A DNA stretch of 28,435 nucleotides from F1-20-MAGs119 sp964556145 (GCA_964556145.1 CAZKVD010000012.1:1-28435); one strand, 5' to 3'; positions 1-7,459 are shown, counted from the first letter of the stretch. Notes: generated by a model from the letters alone, not told the origin. Numbers and translations are program-made.

Positions 1-180
1 ATGATCAAGGACGGCGTCATCGAAGCCCGCCCGGCCCAAGAGGACGAGGTTGCGATGAAGTTGCTGCGCACACTTTCGATCGTCAGCCGTCGCCGTTGGC
101 CCGAATGGGCCGACAAGGCGCCGTCGGTCGGCGTACCACCGCCGAAGAAGAAGGCCGACGCCGCTCCCGCGGCGCACTGA
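1..180 (+). CDS. C-terminal end of an unrecognised protein (truncated at left edge)
   Basis: The frame is open from the first base and ends at a TGA at 178-180, giving 59 residues. The ATG at position 1 may be an internal methionine, because the frame has no visible upstream end. The tail is basic and low in complexity, with a Pro-Pro-Pro-Lys-Lys-Lys stretch followed by an Ala-rich end, as in many disordered actinobacterial C-termini. A Trp-Pro-Glu-Trp segment precedes it. I do not recognise the family. It lies on the same strand as the hydrolase that follows, with about 30 bases between them. Confidence 0.55.
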   Translation: MIKDGVIEARPAQEDEVAMKLLRTLSIVSRRRWPEWADKAPSVGVPPPKKKADAAPAAH

Positions 181-198
181 GGGGTTCCCCGCGCGCAC

Positions 199-204
199 TA
201 AGTT
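199..204 (+). promoter_or_regulatory. Putative -10 box (TAAGTT) for a leaderless hydrolase transcript
   Basis: TAAGTT fits the actinobacterial TANNNT consensus and is followed by 7 bases and then the ATG at 212. No Shine-Dalgarno sequence is visible in front of that ATG. The same geometry recurs at other first genes in this window. No clear -35 element was identified. Confidence 0.35.
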
Positions 205-211
205 GCGCCAC

Positions 212-1132
212 ATGCCACTTCATCCGCAGGCCAAGTTCATCACCGACTTCGTCGCCGGTCTCGGCCAAAAGCCGTTCGAGGACGACACTCCTCAGAATGC
301 CCGCGAGTCGCGTGCGGCGATGCAGGCTCCGTCCACCGTCCCCATCCACAAGATGCGGGACATCGATGCGGGCGGTGTTCCCGCCCGTCTCTACACACCG
401 AATGATGAGGCCGACCTTCCGTTGCTCGTCTACTACCACGGCGGTGGATGGGTGCTCGGCAGCGTCGAATCGCACGACAGCGTTTGCCGCGCACTTTGCA
501 TGCAGACGCCGTGTGCTGTTTTGTCCGTTGACTACCGCCTTGCCCCCGAAGCGCCGTTTCCGGCACCACTCGTCGACTGCCTCACCGCAACCAGATGGGC
601 ACGCGACAACGCTGCATCAATCGGCTGCGACCCCAACCGCATCGCCGTTGGTGGCGACTCGGCCGGGGGAAACATCGCCGCGGCAATCGCCAACATGCAG
701 GCCATCCCTGCCGTGTACCAGTTGTTGATCTACCCCGTCACCGACTGCAATCTCGGACACCCGAGTCATCAGGAGAACAAGGACGGACCCTTCCTCACGC
801 ACGCAGGAATGAAGTGGTTCGTTCACCACTACGTCTCGGGAACGAACACCTCTCTCGATGATCCGCGCCTGTCTCCATTGTTCGAATCAGATACGAACCT
901 TGCCGCGGCCCCGCCCGCATGCGTCATCACCGCAGAATTCGACCCGCTGCGCGATGAGGGTGATGCCTACGCCGCAAAGCTTGCCCGACTGGGCGTGCCG
1001 GTGTCCCACATCCGTTTCTCGGGACAGTTCCACGGCTTTGTTTCCCTCGCCGATTTCGTCGACGACGGCAAGGCCGCGTTGTCGATGTCGGCCAGCTTGT
1101 TGCGCGCGGCGTTCAACCCGCCAATTCTCTAG
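212..1132 (+). CDS. Alpha/beta hydrolase, hormone-sensitive lipase (HSL) type esterase
   Basis: This 306-residue protein is a serine esterase/lipase of the HSL family. It carries the oxyanion-hole motif HGGGW at residues 76-80, the nucleophile elbow GDSAGG with Ser150, a probable catalytic Asp244 in the FDPLRDEG segment, and the catalytic His274 in QFHGF. The length matches family members of roughly 300-320 residues, and the N-terminus (MPLHPQAK) is typical. A TTG at 203 would add three residues, but the ATG at 212 fits the family better and sits 7 bases after a TAAGTT box. The likely substrates are short- to medium-chain carboxylic esters; the physiological one cannot be told. Its 3' end overlaps the end of the convergent uracil-DNA glycosylase by 20 bases. 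No signal peptide is seen, so it is probably cytoplasmic. Confidence 0.9.
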   Translation: MPLHPQAKFITDFVAGLGQKPFEDDTPQNARESRAAMQAPSTVPIHKMRDIDAGGVPARLYTPNDEADLPLLVYYHGGGWVLGSVESHDSVCRALCMQTPCAVLSVDYRLAPEAPFPAPLVDCLTATRWARDNAASIGCDPNRIAVGGDSAGGNIAAAIANMQAIPAVYQLLIYPVTDCNLGHPSHQENKDGPFLTHAGMKWFVHHYVSGTNTSLDDPRLSPLFESDTNLAAAPPACVITAEFDPLRDEGDAYAAKLARLGVPVSHIRFSGQFHGFVSLADFVDDGKAALSMSASLLRAAFNPPIL

Positions 1133-1787
1133 CCCTGGCAAACACGGCATCGATCATCGGCTCGGTCAGTTTTCCCGTGAATGTGTTCTGCTGGCTCGGG
1201 TGAAACGAACAGATCAACGTCAGTCCACCGACTTCCGCTTCGACACCGTGACCGAACTTGGGACGCGGACGCAGCCCGAAATGTTCGGCCGCAGCTTGGT
1301 ACGCGAAATTTCCCAGACACACGACGACACGAATCCTCGACAGCAGGGCGAGTTCCCTTTCGAGGAAGGAGCGGCATGCCAGGCGTTCGTCGGGTAGCGG
1401 TGCATTTCCGGGGGGCGCACACTTCACAGCGGCCGTCACCCACGCATCCCGAAGTTGCAGGCCATCGCCGCGATGCGTCGAGGTCGGTTGACTCGCAAAG
1501 CCGGCTTTGTGCATTGCGCGGTACAGCCAATCGCCGCTGCGATCACCGGTGAACACCCTGCCTGTTCGGTTTGCCCCGTGGGCAGCCGGCGCCAAACCCA
1601 GAACCAGGAGACGAGCCGATTCGTCACCGAAACCCGACACGCCCCGACCCCAGTAGTCGTCGTCACGGAATGCTGCACGCTTTTCGCGCGCCACCTGTTC
1701 ACGCCATTCGACAAGACGCGGACATTCCCTGCATTTGTGCACATCCGTCGCGAGTCGCGACAAGGAATCAACTTTCCGCGCGCCCAC
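1113..1787 (-). CDS. Uracil-DNA glycosylase, family 5 (UdgB-like, Fe-S)
   Basis: The 224-residue protein removes uracil and other deaminated bases from DNA to start base excision repair. Motif GLAPAAHGAN (about 64-73) and motif HPSQQNTFTGKL (about 196-207) identify UDG family 5. Cys19, Cys22, Cys123 and Cys138 are placed like the 4Fe-4S ligands of this family. The frame stays open upstream to 2093 but there runs antisense to the phosphatase gene and loses similarity. I chose GTG at 1787 because it lies 6 bases after a TACTGT box, a geometry repeated in this window. An alternative TTG at 1763 has a GGAAAG sequence about 8 bases upstream and would remove only eight residues. The gene is divergent from the phosphatase gene (39-base gap). 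Confidence 0.88.
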   Translation of the reverse strand: MGARKVDSLSRLATDVHKCRECPRLVEWREQVAREKRAAFRDDDYWGRGVSGFGDESARLLVLGLAPAAHGANRTGRVFTGDRSGDWLYRAMHKAGFASQPTSTHRGDGLQLRDAWVTAAVKCAPPGNAPLPDERLACRSFLERELALLSRIRVVVCLGNFAYQAAAEHFGLRPRPKFGHGVEAEVGGLTLICSFHPSQQNTFTGKLTEPMIDAVFARARELAG

Positions 1788-1793
1788 GTGCAC

Positions 1794-1799
1794 ACAGTA
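1794..1799 (-). promoter_or_regulatory. Putative -10 box (TACTGT) for the uracil-DNA glycosylase
   Basis: On the minus strand TACTGT is followed by six bases and then GTG at 1787. This spacing would put the transcription start on or next to the start codon. It lies in the 39-base divergent gap, with no room for a long leader. Confidence 0.35.
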
Positions 1800-1812
1800 G
1801 GCGTCCGGCAAG

Positions 1813-1818
1813 TATTTT
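1813..1818 (+). promoter_or_regulatory. Putative -10 box (TATTTT) for the phosphatase cluster
   Basis: TATTTT is an AT-rich hexamer in otherwise GC-rich DNA, 8 bases before the ATG at 1827. No Shine-Dalgarno sequence is apparent. If it works as a -10 element the transcript would have a leader of only a few bases. Confidence 0.3.
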
Positions 1819-1826
1819 CGGAACCG

Positions 1827-2480
1827 ATGGCCCGCGTGACAAAACCAAAACGACCCTCGTCCACGACAGTGCTCCTCGTTCGGCACGGCCAAACGCCCAC
1901 GACCGGTCAATCCCTCCCCGGCCGCGCAAAGGGGCTCCACCTCAGCGAGGTCGGACTCCAGCAGGCGCGTGACGTGGCCGAGCGCCTGGCGGCATTCCCG
2001 AAAATCGATGCTGTCTACGCGTCTCCACTCGAGCGCACACGGGAAACCGCGACGCCATTGGCGAAGAAGATCGGGCAACGCGTCGTGATCCACAAGGGTC
2101 TGATCGAGTGCGATTTCGGAGACTGGACCGGGGCCAAGCTCGTCGACCTGATGAAGAAACCCGAATGGTCAACCGTTCAACGTGCGCCCAGCACGTTTCG
2201 CTTTCCCAACGGCGAATCCTTCACCGAAATGCAGGTGCGTATCACCACCGCGCTCGATGACATCCGGCTGCGCCATCCCGGTGGCGTAGTCGTGTGTTTC
2301 TCACACGCCGATCCGATCAAGGCAGCGCTTGCACACGCGATGGGCACCCACCTCGACTTGTTCCAGCGCATCGTCGTCAGCACGTGTTCGGTGAGCGCAC
2401 TCGCCTACGGCACGGGTTCACCCATCGTTCTCACCGTCAACTCAACGGGCGGCTCGCTGGCCGACCTGCGTCCCTCGTGA
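1827..2480 (+). CDS. Histidine phosphatase superfamily protein, MSMEG_4193 type
   Basis: The 217-residue protein has the phosphoglycerate-mutase-like RHG motif (LLVRHGQT) near residue 19, the second-half SPLERTRET segment, an acidic ECDFGDW segment, and the late SHADPIK segment with the second catalytic histidine. This matches the actinobacterial MSMEG_4193 family, annotated as putative phosphomutase/phosphatase; the substrate is unknown. It leads a tight plus-strand run with the DUF3090 protein (10-base gap) and the SCO1664-type protein. The order matches Rv2135c-Rv2134c-Rv2133c of Mycobacterium tuberculosis, which lies near mshC. The frame extends upstream to 1455 but only as antisense to the glycosylase; ATG at 1827 agrees with the family start and lies just after TATTTT. 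Confidence 0.9.
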   Translation: MARVTKPKRPSSTTVLLVRHGQTPTTGQSLPGRAKGLHLSEVGLQQARDVAERLAAFPKIDAVYASPLERTRETATPLAKKIGQRVVIHKGLIECDFGDWTGAKLVDLMKKPEWSTVQRAPSTFRFPNGESFTEMQVRITTALDDIRLRHPGGVVVCFSHADPIKAALAHAMGTHLDLFQRIVVSTCSVSALAYGTGSPIVLTVNSTGGSLADLRPS

Positions 2481-2490
2481 CCCGGCCAAC

Positions 2491-3009
2491 ATGACGACGT
2501 ACCGCGACTTCGACACACCCGACTCGTTCACCACGGCCGCACTCGGACGACCGGGACAACGGATTTTCCTCATTCAAGTCCGCGGCGATGGAGCCGTGGT
2601 CACGCTGAAGTGTGAAAAGCAGCAGGTTGCCGCAATTGCGCACTTCGTGCGGGAACTCTTGGCCGATCTACCCGACGGCGACGTACCCCTTCCCGATGCC
2701 CTTGACATCATTCCACCCCGCAACAACGGCTCCGATTCGTTCGATTTCGTCGTCGGACCGATCGGTGTCGCATACGACCGCGAACTCGACCGGGTGGTCA
2801 TCCAACTCGACGAGATGGTTCCCCTCGACGAAAACGGTGAACCCGATCCCGACGTCGTCGCGGGACGCGTCCGTGGCCTCATCACACGCGGCCAGGCGCT
2901 TGCGTTCTGCGACCATGCCGACGACGTGGTTGCCGCGGGCCGGCCGAACTGTCGTTGGTGCGGATTCCCCATCGACCCGGACGGACACCCGTGTCCGCGA
3001 ATGAACTAG
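2491..3009 (+). CDS. DUF3090 family protein
   Basis: The 172-residue protein belongs to an actinobacterial family of unknown function (DUF3090/TIGR03847; Rv2134c in M. tuberculosis). It opens with a beta-rich segment about being exposed to a protein surface (GQRIFLIQVRGDG) and has an acidic middle. It closes with a cysteine cluster, Cys-Arg-Trp-Cys-Gly-Phe-Pro-Ile-Asp-Pro-x-Gly-x-x-Cys-Pro-Arg-x-Asn, a conserved tail that looks like a small zinc- or metal-binding knuckle (my inference). The start ATG lies 10 bases after the phosphatase stop, and its end overlaps the next gene by 19 bases, so the three genes are probably co-transcribed and partly coupled. No catalytic activity can be assigned from sequence. 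Confidence 0.88.
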   Translation: MTTYRDFDTPDSFTTAALGRPGQRIFLIQVRGDGAVVTLKCEKQQVAAIAHFVRELLADLPDGDVPLPDALDIIPPRNNGSDSFDFVVGPIGVAYDRELDRVVIQLDEMVPLDENGEPDPDVVAGRVRGLITRGQALAFCDHADDVVAAGRPNCRWCGFPIDPDGHPCPRMN

Positions 3010-3710
3010 TCGGCCACGACAACCCGACGGCACTGCTCGCCGACGGTGGAATCGAGGTCGTCGGGCGCATGCCCTGGAGCAGCAACGCGACATTCCTCGT
3101 CAAGGTCACCGATGCATCGGGCACGACCCAGGCGATCTACAAGCCTCTGCGCGGCGAACGACCGTTGTGGGATTTCGAACCGGGCCTCCACCGTCGCGAG
3201 GTCGCAGCCTTCGAACTCTCCGAAGCGATGGGCTTCGATCTCGTTCCGCCGACGGTGCTGCGTGACGGGCCGATGGGCGAAGGTTCACTGCAGTGGTTCA
3301 TCGATGCGGACCCGAACGTCCACTACTTCACCATGTTCGAGTCGCGTGATGATTTGCACGAACAGTTGAAAACCATGGCTGTCTTCGACATCGTGGCGAA
3401 CAACACCGATCGCAAGGGTGGCCATGTCTTGGTTGATGCCAACGATCGCGTCTGGGGTATCGACCATGGCGTTTGTTTCTCGGCCGATTTCAAGTTGCGC
3501 ACGGTGATCTGGGATTTCGCCACCGAGAACCTGACACCGCTGCACCGCAGCGCACTCGAATCGATCGCCGCGCAGGTTCCCCTTCGCATCGCTGCATTGC
3601 TGAACGACGAGGAAGTCGCGGCAATCAGTGAGCGTGCCCAATGGCTGCTCGATGCAGGAGTCCTGCCTTACGACCCGTCGGGCCGCAGGGTTCCCTGGCC
3701 ACTCGTCTGA
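2991..3710 (+). CDS. SCO1664 family protein, PI3/PI4-kinase-like fold
   Basis: The 239-residue protein matches the actinobacterial SCO1664 family (TIGR03843; Rv2133c). It resembles a minimal phosphatidylinositol 3-/4-kinase-like fold: a lysine in AIYKPLRGERPLWDFE could contact ATP phosphate, FDIVANNTDRKGGHVL resembles a catalytic loop, and WGIDHGVCF resembles the metal-binding DxG-type segment. Kinase activity is inferred from these resemblances and not shown. I chose GTG at 2991, overlapping the end of the DUF3090 gene by 19 bases in another frame. A start at 2955 would add twelve residues read from the DUF3090 zinc-knuckle coding region and is less likely. It is the third gene of the phosphatase/DUF3090/kinase-like run, suggesting opposed phosphatase and kinase roles on one shared substrate. 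Confidence 0.85.
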   Translation: MSANELVGHDNPTALLADGGIEVVGRMPWSSNATFLVKVTDASGTTQAIYKPLRGERPLWDFEPGLHRREVAAFELSEAMGFDLVPPTVLRDGPMGEGSLQWFIDADPNVHYFTMFESRDDLHEQLKTMAVFDIVANNTDRKGGHVLVDANDRVWGIDHGVCFSADFKLRTVIWDFATENLTPLHRSALESIAAQVPLRIAALLNDEEVAAISERAQWLLDAGVLPYDPSGRRVPWPLV

Positions 3711-3717
3711 GGCCACC

Positions 3718-3723
3718 TAACCT
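3718..3723 (+). promoter_or_regulatory. Putative -10 box (TAACCT) for the 326-residue hypothetical gene
   Basis: TAACCT ends exactly six bases before the ATG at 3730. It lies in the 19-base gap after the SCO1664-type gene. This geometry predicts a leaderless transcript and so an independent promoter for the hypothetical gene. Confidence 0.4.
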
Positions 3724-3729
3724 TCGTCC

Positions 3730-4710
3730 ATGGACAGCGAACTCGATGCCCTCGTCGATCGCGCCGACCTCGACGAAATCACCCGCCGCATCGATGCGAT
3801 GTGCGCATCGCGCGACTGGAAAGATCTCGCATCGCTGCGCGACAAGGCCGCCGCAGCGGTGCGCACCGGTCGCCAGACGTGGCCTTGCGCGACGCTTGCG
3901 AACTACCGACTCGCGCTCCATGCACCTGCCGCGTTGGCCGCCGAGTCGCTGCAGCACGCGACGAGCACGTTCAGCATCGGCCCGCTGACCGAAGTCATCG
4001 CCCAGAATCACTCGTGGGATGAATTGGCTGCGCACATCGACGATGCGCCACTGCGCGGATTTGTCGCCTACGAACGTGCGCTGCGTGGCGACAGCATCGA
4101 CAACGATCCCGTGTTGCGTTCGGTGCTCGACATTCCCATCGCCCCCGCACCGTGGGAACCCGCATACGAGGTGCCGACGTACGACGACAACGGCGTCAAC
4201 GTACCCACACCGCAGTTGAACCTGAACAGCTGGTCCGAGCTGCGCTGCTCACCGGCACAAAGCGACGAAGACCCCGACATCGAGGCGGCCATTCGTGCCG
4301 TCTTCGAGGCCTGGACCGCCCAGTCGAATGGTCGCGTGTCGTTCGCAGCGGTCTCCGGCGGCGTCGATTCGGCGCTCGGCGCCCTTGGCTTGACCCGGGC
4401 GCGTGTCTGCCCGCTCGAGCCGTCGCAGGTGATGTCTCTTGTGGCGTGGGCCGGCGCTTCAGGCGGTGCACACGGACGTCGGCGCGGCGGTGCACAGGGC
4501 CGATTTGGGGCGTGGTGGTTTGCCACGGCAATGGCGGATGCACTCGACGAATGGCCCCTTCCACAGGGGACGCTGCGAGCAGAGATGGAAGAACTGCAGT
4601 GGTTCGCGTGGGCCACCGACGAGCCGGCACTGGGCTGGCAACTTCAACTGGCGATCTGGGATCCATTCAACGACATGGCGTGGGCATTCAGCGCCCGCGA
4701 CATGTCGTGA
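3730..4710 (+). CDS. Hypothetical protein, 326 residues
   Basis: I do not recognise this family. The N-terminal third is helical and rich in charged residues and alanine. The middle has a Pro/Tyr-rich linker around residues 135-165. The C-terminal half is rich in Gly, Ala and Trp, with a Gly-Arg-Arg-Arg-Gly-Gly-Ala segment near residue 255 followed by Arg-Phe-Gly-Ala-Trp-Trp-Phe, and ends with an aromatic region that repeats Trp-Asp-Pro/Trp-Ala motifs. No signal peptide or obvious membrane helix is present. Codon usage is GC-rich in third positions like its neighbours, which supports a real gene. It follows the SCO1664-type gene by 19 bases but seems to have its own TAACCT box. It converges on etfA with a 9-base gap. 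Confidence 0.75.
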   Translation: MDSELDALVDRADLDEITRRIDAMCASRDWKDLASLRDKAAAAVRTGRQTWPCATLANYRLALHAPAALAAESLQHATSTFSIGPLTEVIAQNHSWDELAAHIDDAPLRGFVAYERALRGDSIDNDPVLRSVLDIPIAPAPWEPAYEVPTYDDNGVNVPTPQLNLNSWSELRCSPAQSDEDPDIEAAIRAVFEAWTAQSNGRVSFAAVSGGVDSALGALGLTRARVCPLEPSQVMSLVAWAGASGGAHGRRRGGAQGRFGAWWFATAMADALDEWPLPQGTLRAEMEELQWFAWATDEPALGWQLQLAIWDPFNDMAWAFSARDMS

Positions 4711-4719
4711 ACGAAAGCG

Positions 4720-5685
4720 TCAGCGGGACTTCAGTGCTTCGATGAGCTTCGGCAGAACCTTGTGCACGTCACCAACGATGCCAAGGTCGGCGATCCCGAA
4801 GATCGGGGCTTCCTTGTCCTTGTTGACGGCGATGATGTTCTTCGAGCCCTTCATACCCACCATGTGCTGCGTCGCGCCCGAGATACCGGCTGCGATGTAG
4901 ACGCTGGGCTTGACGACCTTGCCGGTCTGGCCGACCTGGTACGAGTAGGGCACCCAACCGGCATCGACGATTGCGCGCGATGCGCCCGGTGCGCCCTTCA
5001 GCAACTTGGCCAGTTCTTCGACCAGTTCGAACTTGTCGGACTCGCCAAGACCACGACCACCCGACACCACGATGTTGGCCTCGTCGAGCTTGGGTCCCGT
5101 CGTTTCTTCGACGTGAACTGCGGTCACCTTGGCGCCGCCGGTTGCACCCAGATCGGGCACCGGTGCCGCAACAACCTCGGCCGCGCCGGCACCGGCCGAT
5201 TCGGCTGCAAAGCTCTTCGGGCGGAATGCAACCAGATACGGGCCCTCACCGGTGAAGGTGGTGGTCACGAGGGTGTTGCCACCGAAGATCGGCGTGGTGG
5301 CGCTGACCGCGCCACCGTCGACCGCGACGTCGATGCTGTTGGTGAGAACTGTCTTGTTCAGTTTCACCGACAGACGCGACAACACGTCGCGGCCTTCGTA
5401 GTTCTGTGGGAACAAGATGAGATCGGGAGCATTGCCACCGTCGATGACTGCCTTCATCGCAGCGGAGACTGCGACGCCCGGCAACTTCCCGCCGAGATTT
5501 CCCGTTGCGTACACCTTGGTGGCGCCGAACTCTCCGAGTGCGGCGGCAACCGAGGCACCGTCATCACCGATGAATGCGGCGACGTTGGACGAAAGCGAGC
5601 GCGCCTTCGTGAGCAGTTCAAGGGTGGCCGAAGTGGGCGCACCGTTCGAGACCTGCGCGAATACCCAGACGTTGTTCAAAGACAT
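4720..5685 (-). CDS. etfA: Electron transfer flavoprotein alpha subunit
   Basis: The 321-residue protein is the FAD-binding subunit of the ETF heterodimer, which takes electrons from acyl-CoA dehydrogenases and passes them to ETF:quinone oxidoreductase. The C-terminal FAD domain is clear: VVSGGRGLG near residue 210, then GWVPYSYQVGQTGKVVKP, YIAAGISGATQH and NKDKEAPIF. The N-terminal half has the usual alternating beta/alpha pattern. The ATG at 5685 has a GAGGT ribosome-binding site 8 bases upstream. It lies 10 bases downstream of etfB on the same strand, the standard etfBA order. Together with the EchA6-like crotonase elsewhere in the window it indicates acyl-CoA metabolism. Confidence 0.97.
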   Translation of the reverse strand: MSLNNVWVFAQVSNGAPTSATLELLTKARSLSSNVAAFIGDDGASVAAALGEFGATKVYATGNLGGKLPGVAVSAAMKAVIDGGNAPDLILFPQNYEGRDVLSRLSVKLNKTVLTNSIDVAVDGGAVSATTPIFGGNTLVTTTFTGEGPYLVAFRPKSFAAESAGAGAAEVVAAPVPDLGATGGAKVTAVHVEETTGPKLDEANIVVSGGRGLGESDKFELVEELAKLLKGAPGASRAIVDAGWVPYSYQVGQTGKVVKPSVYIAAGISGATQHMVGMKGSKNIIAVNKDKEAPIFGIADLGIVGDVHKVLPKLIEALKSR

Positions 5686-5695
5686 GGTGTTGACC

Positions 5696-6472
5696 TCAGA
5701 TCACTTTCAGGTTTTCGAGGAATGCGACGATCTTGCCGAACGACTCTCCGTCGTCTTCGATGATTTCTCCGGCCTGGCGGGCCTCGGCCTGCGCGACGTT
5801 GGAGATCTTCTGGCCCGCACCGGCCCAACCGGCAGGGGACACGCCAAGGTCGGCTGCGGTGACCGTGTCGACCGGCTTGCTCTTGGCGGCCATGATGCCC
5901 TTGAAGCTGGGGTAACGCGGCTCGACGACACCGGCGGTGACGCTGATCAACGCGGGCAGCGGGCACTCGACTTCGTCGTAGCCCTCTTCGGTCTGGCGAT
6001 CGACCTTCAGCGTTCCGCCTTCGACGGCAACCTTCTTTGCAAAGGTGACCGACGGAAGACCGAGAACTTCGGCCATCTGCTCGGGCACGGTACCGGTGTA
6101 ACCATCGGACGATTCGGTTGCCGCAATGATGAGGTCTGCACCACCGAGTTTGTTCACGGCCGCAGCAAGAACCTTTGCGGTTGTCAACGCATCACTGCCC
6201 TGCAGGGCGGGATCCGAAACGAGAACGCCCTTTGCTGCACCCATCGCAAGTGCCGTACGCATACCGGCCGTTTCACCGTTGGGTGCCATCGACACGAGGT
6301 TCACTTCCCCGCCTCCGGCTGCTGCAACGAGTTGCAATGCCATCTCGACGCCGTAGGCGTCGGAGTCGTCGAGGATGAGTTTGCCGTCACGCTTCAAAGT
6401 GTTCGTGGCGCCGTCGAGGGCACCTGGCGTGGCGGGATCCGGAATCTGCTTCACACAGACGATCACGTTCAT
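5696..6472 (-). CDS. etfB: Electron transfer flavoprotein beta subunit
   Basis: The 258-residue protein is the AMP-binding ETF beta subunit (FixA). It starts with MNVIVCVKQIPDP, typical of the family, and has the ESSDGYTGTVPEQMAEVLG region near residues 115-133 containing the DGxTxxxP nucleotide-binding signature. ATG at 6472 is preceded by GGGAG about 4 bases upstream. The frame extends to 6526, but those extra 18 codons run through an inverted repeat and do not resemble ETF beta. It is the first gene of etfBA and is divergent from the lipid kinase gene. The 10-bp inverted repeat in the gap is a candidate regulatory site for one or both genes. Confidence 0.97.
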   Translation of the reverse strand: MNVIVCVKQIPDPATPGALDGATNTLKRDGKLILDDSDAYGVEMALQLVAAAGGGEVNLVSMAPNGETAGMRTALAMGAAKGVLVSDPALQGSDALTTAKVLAAAVNKLGGADLIIAATESSDGYTGTVPEQMAEVLGLPSVTFAKKVAVEGGTLKVDRQTEEGYDEVECPLPALISVTAGVVEPRYPSFKGIMAAKSKPVDTVTAADLGVSPAGWAGAGQKISNVAQAEARQAGEIIEDDGESFGKIVAFLENLKVI

Positions 6473-6491
6473 AAGGCTCCCATTGTTACCG

Positions 6492-6517
6492 CTCGGTTGG
6501 GCTGACGCCCAACCGAG
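6492..6517. promoter_or_regulatory. Perfect 10-bp inverted repeat between etfB and the lipid kinase gene
   Basis: CTCGGTTGGG (6492-6501) and CCCAACCGAG (6508-6517) are perfect inverted copies separated by six bases. It lies 20 bases upstream of the etfB start and 27-28 bases upstream of the lipid kinase start. The central dyad in a divergent promoter region is what one expects of an operator for a dimeric repressor such as a TetR- or GntR-type acyl-CoA-responsive regulator. It could instead form an RNA hairpin in an etfB leader. There is no T-run on either side, so an intrinsic terminator is unlikely. Confidence 0.5.
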
Positions 6518-6529
6518 AAGGCCCACTGG

Positions 6530-6535
6530 TAGCGT
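6530..6535 (+). promoter_or_regulatory. Putative -10 box (TAGCGT) for the lipid kinase gene
   Basis: TAGCGT fits TANNNT and the same hexamer occurs in front of ccmA and the sortase gene. It abuts GTG at 6536 and is 9 bases from GTG at 6545, so it argues for the downstream start codon. Confidence 0.3.
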
Positions 6536-6544
6536 GTGAAAGCC

Positions 6545-7459
6545 GTGAGACTGCTTCTGGTCGTCAACTCGTTTGCGTCATCCGTCACAGCACGGAACAC
6601 CGTGGTCGTCCACCAGCAGCTGGCCCGCCGTCACGACGTCCAGGTCGTCGAGACCAACCGCCGTGGGCACGCCACCAGATTCGCCCAGGATGCTGCCCGC
6701 CGGGGACTCGATGCCGTCGTTGCCTTCGGCGGCGACGGAACCTTGAACGAAGTAGCCACGGGCGTAGCCGGCTCGGAAACCGCCCTGGCCGTTCTCCCCG
6801 GCGGTTCAACCAACGTGTTTGCCCGCACCCTCGGGATGCCGAACGATCCGGCCGCTGCCGTCAAGCAACTGTGCACCGCGCTCGACAACGAGGACATCGC
6901 TCCGATCGGGCTCGGCAACTGCAACGGGCGTTACTTCTGCTTCCACACGGGCATCGGATACGACGCTGCGGTCGTGCGACTCGTCGAACGACGTGCATCG
7001 CTGAAGCGCTACCTCGGCCACCCGTTGTTCGTCGGCGCAGCTCTGCAAACCTGGGCATTCGGCTACGGACGAAGGAACCCGCACTTCAACGTGCGCATCG
7101 GCGAGACGAGCCCCATCGAGGGCTACTTCACCATCGTGATGAATACGAACCCGTACACGTTCCTCGGCAACAAGCCCTTGAACATCTCCCCTTCGGCCAA
7201 TCTCGATACGGGCCTTTCCGTCGTCACATTCACCTCGCTCTCCGCCGTCGGACTGCTCGGCTCACTCGGGCGGGCGCTGGTTCGCGGAGGCGTGCACGAG
7301 AACAAGCATCTCGTCGTGCGCGAGAACGTCCCCGCGCTGTCGGTCGACTTCGACCGGCCGTTCCCGTACCAACTCGATGGTGACTACCTCGGTGAGACCA
7401 CCGAACTTCGTTTCACGCACGTACCGAATGCGGTACGTCTCGTGATGCCCGCGCGCTAG
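6545..7459 (+). CDS. Diacylglycerol kinase-family lipid kinase (DagK/YegS type)
   Basis: The 304-residue protein carries the DAGK catalytic signature FGGDGTLNEV near residues 61-70, followed by LPGGSTNVFARTLG, the conserved nucleotide-binding segment of this family. The C-terminal half has the beta-rich fold with QLDGDYLGETTEL near the end. Members phosphorylate diacylglycerol or related lipids using ATP. I chose GTG at 6545 (MRLLLVVN) because a TAGCGT box ends at 6535. GTG at 6536, three codons earlier, is the alternative. It is divergent from etfBA and converges on a glycerophosphodiester phosphodiesterase (3-base gap), so two phospholipid-related genes lie side by side. Confidence 0.92.
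   Translation: MRLLLVVNSFASSVTARNTVVVHQQLARRHDVQVVETNRRGHATRFAQDAARRGLDAVVAFGGDGTLNEVATGVAGSETALAVLPGGSTNVFARTLGMPNDPAAAVKQLCTALDNEDIAPIGLGNCNGRYFCFHTGIGYDAAVVRLVERRASLKRYLGHPLFVGAALQTWAFGYGRRNPHFNVRIGETSPIEGYFTIVMNTNPYTFLGNKPLNISPSANLDTGLSVVTFTSLSAVGLLGSLGRALVRGGVHENKHLVVRENVPALSVDFDRPFPYQLDGDYLGETTELRFTHVPNAVRLVMPAR

Noticed and set aside
1788..2093. N-terminal extension of the uracil-DNA glycosylase by about 100 residues
   Set aside because: The extra codons lie antisense to the phosphatase gene and have no similarity to UDG family 5, which normally starts near the first cysteine pair.
4762..5763. Open frame on the plus strand opposite etfA
   Set aside because: The ETF alpha motifs on the minus strand are unambiguous, and the plus-strand product is not like any protein I recognise.
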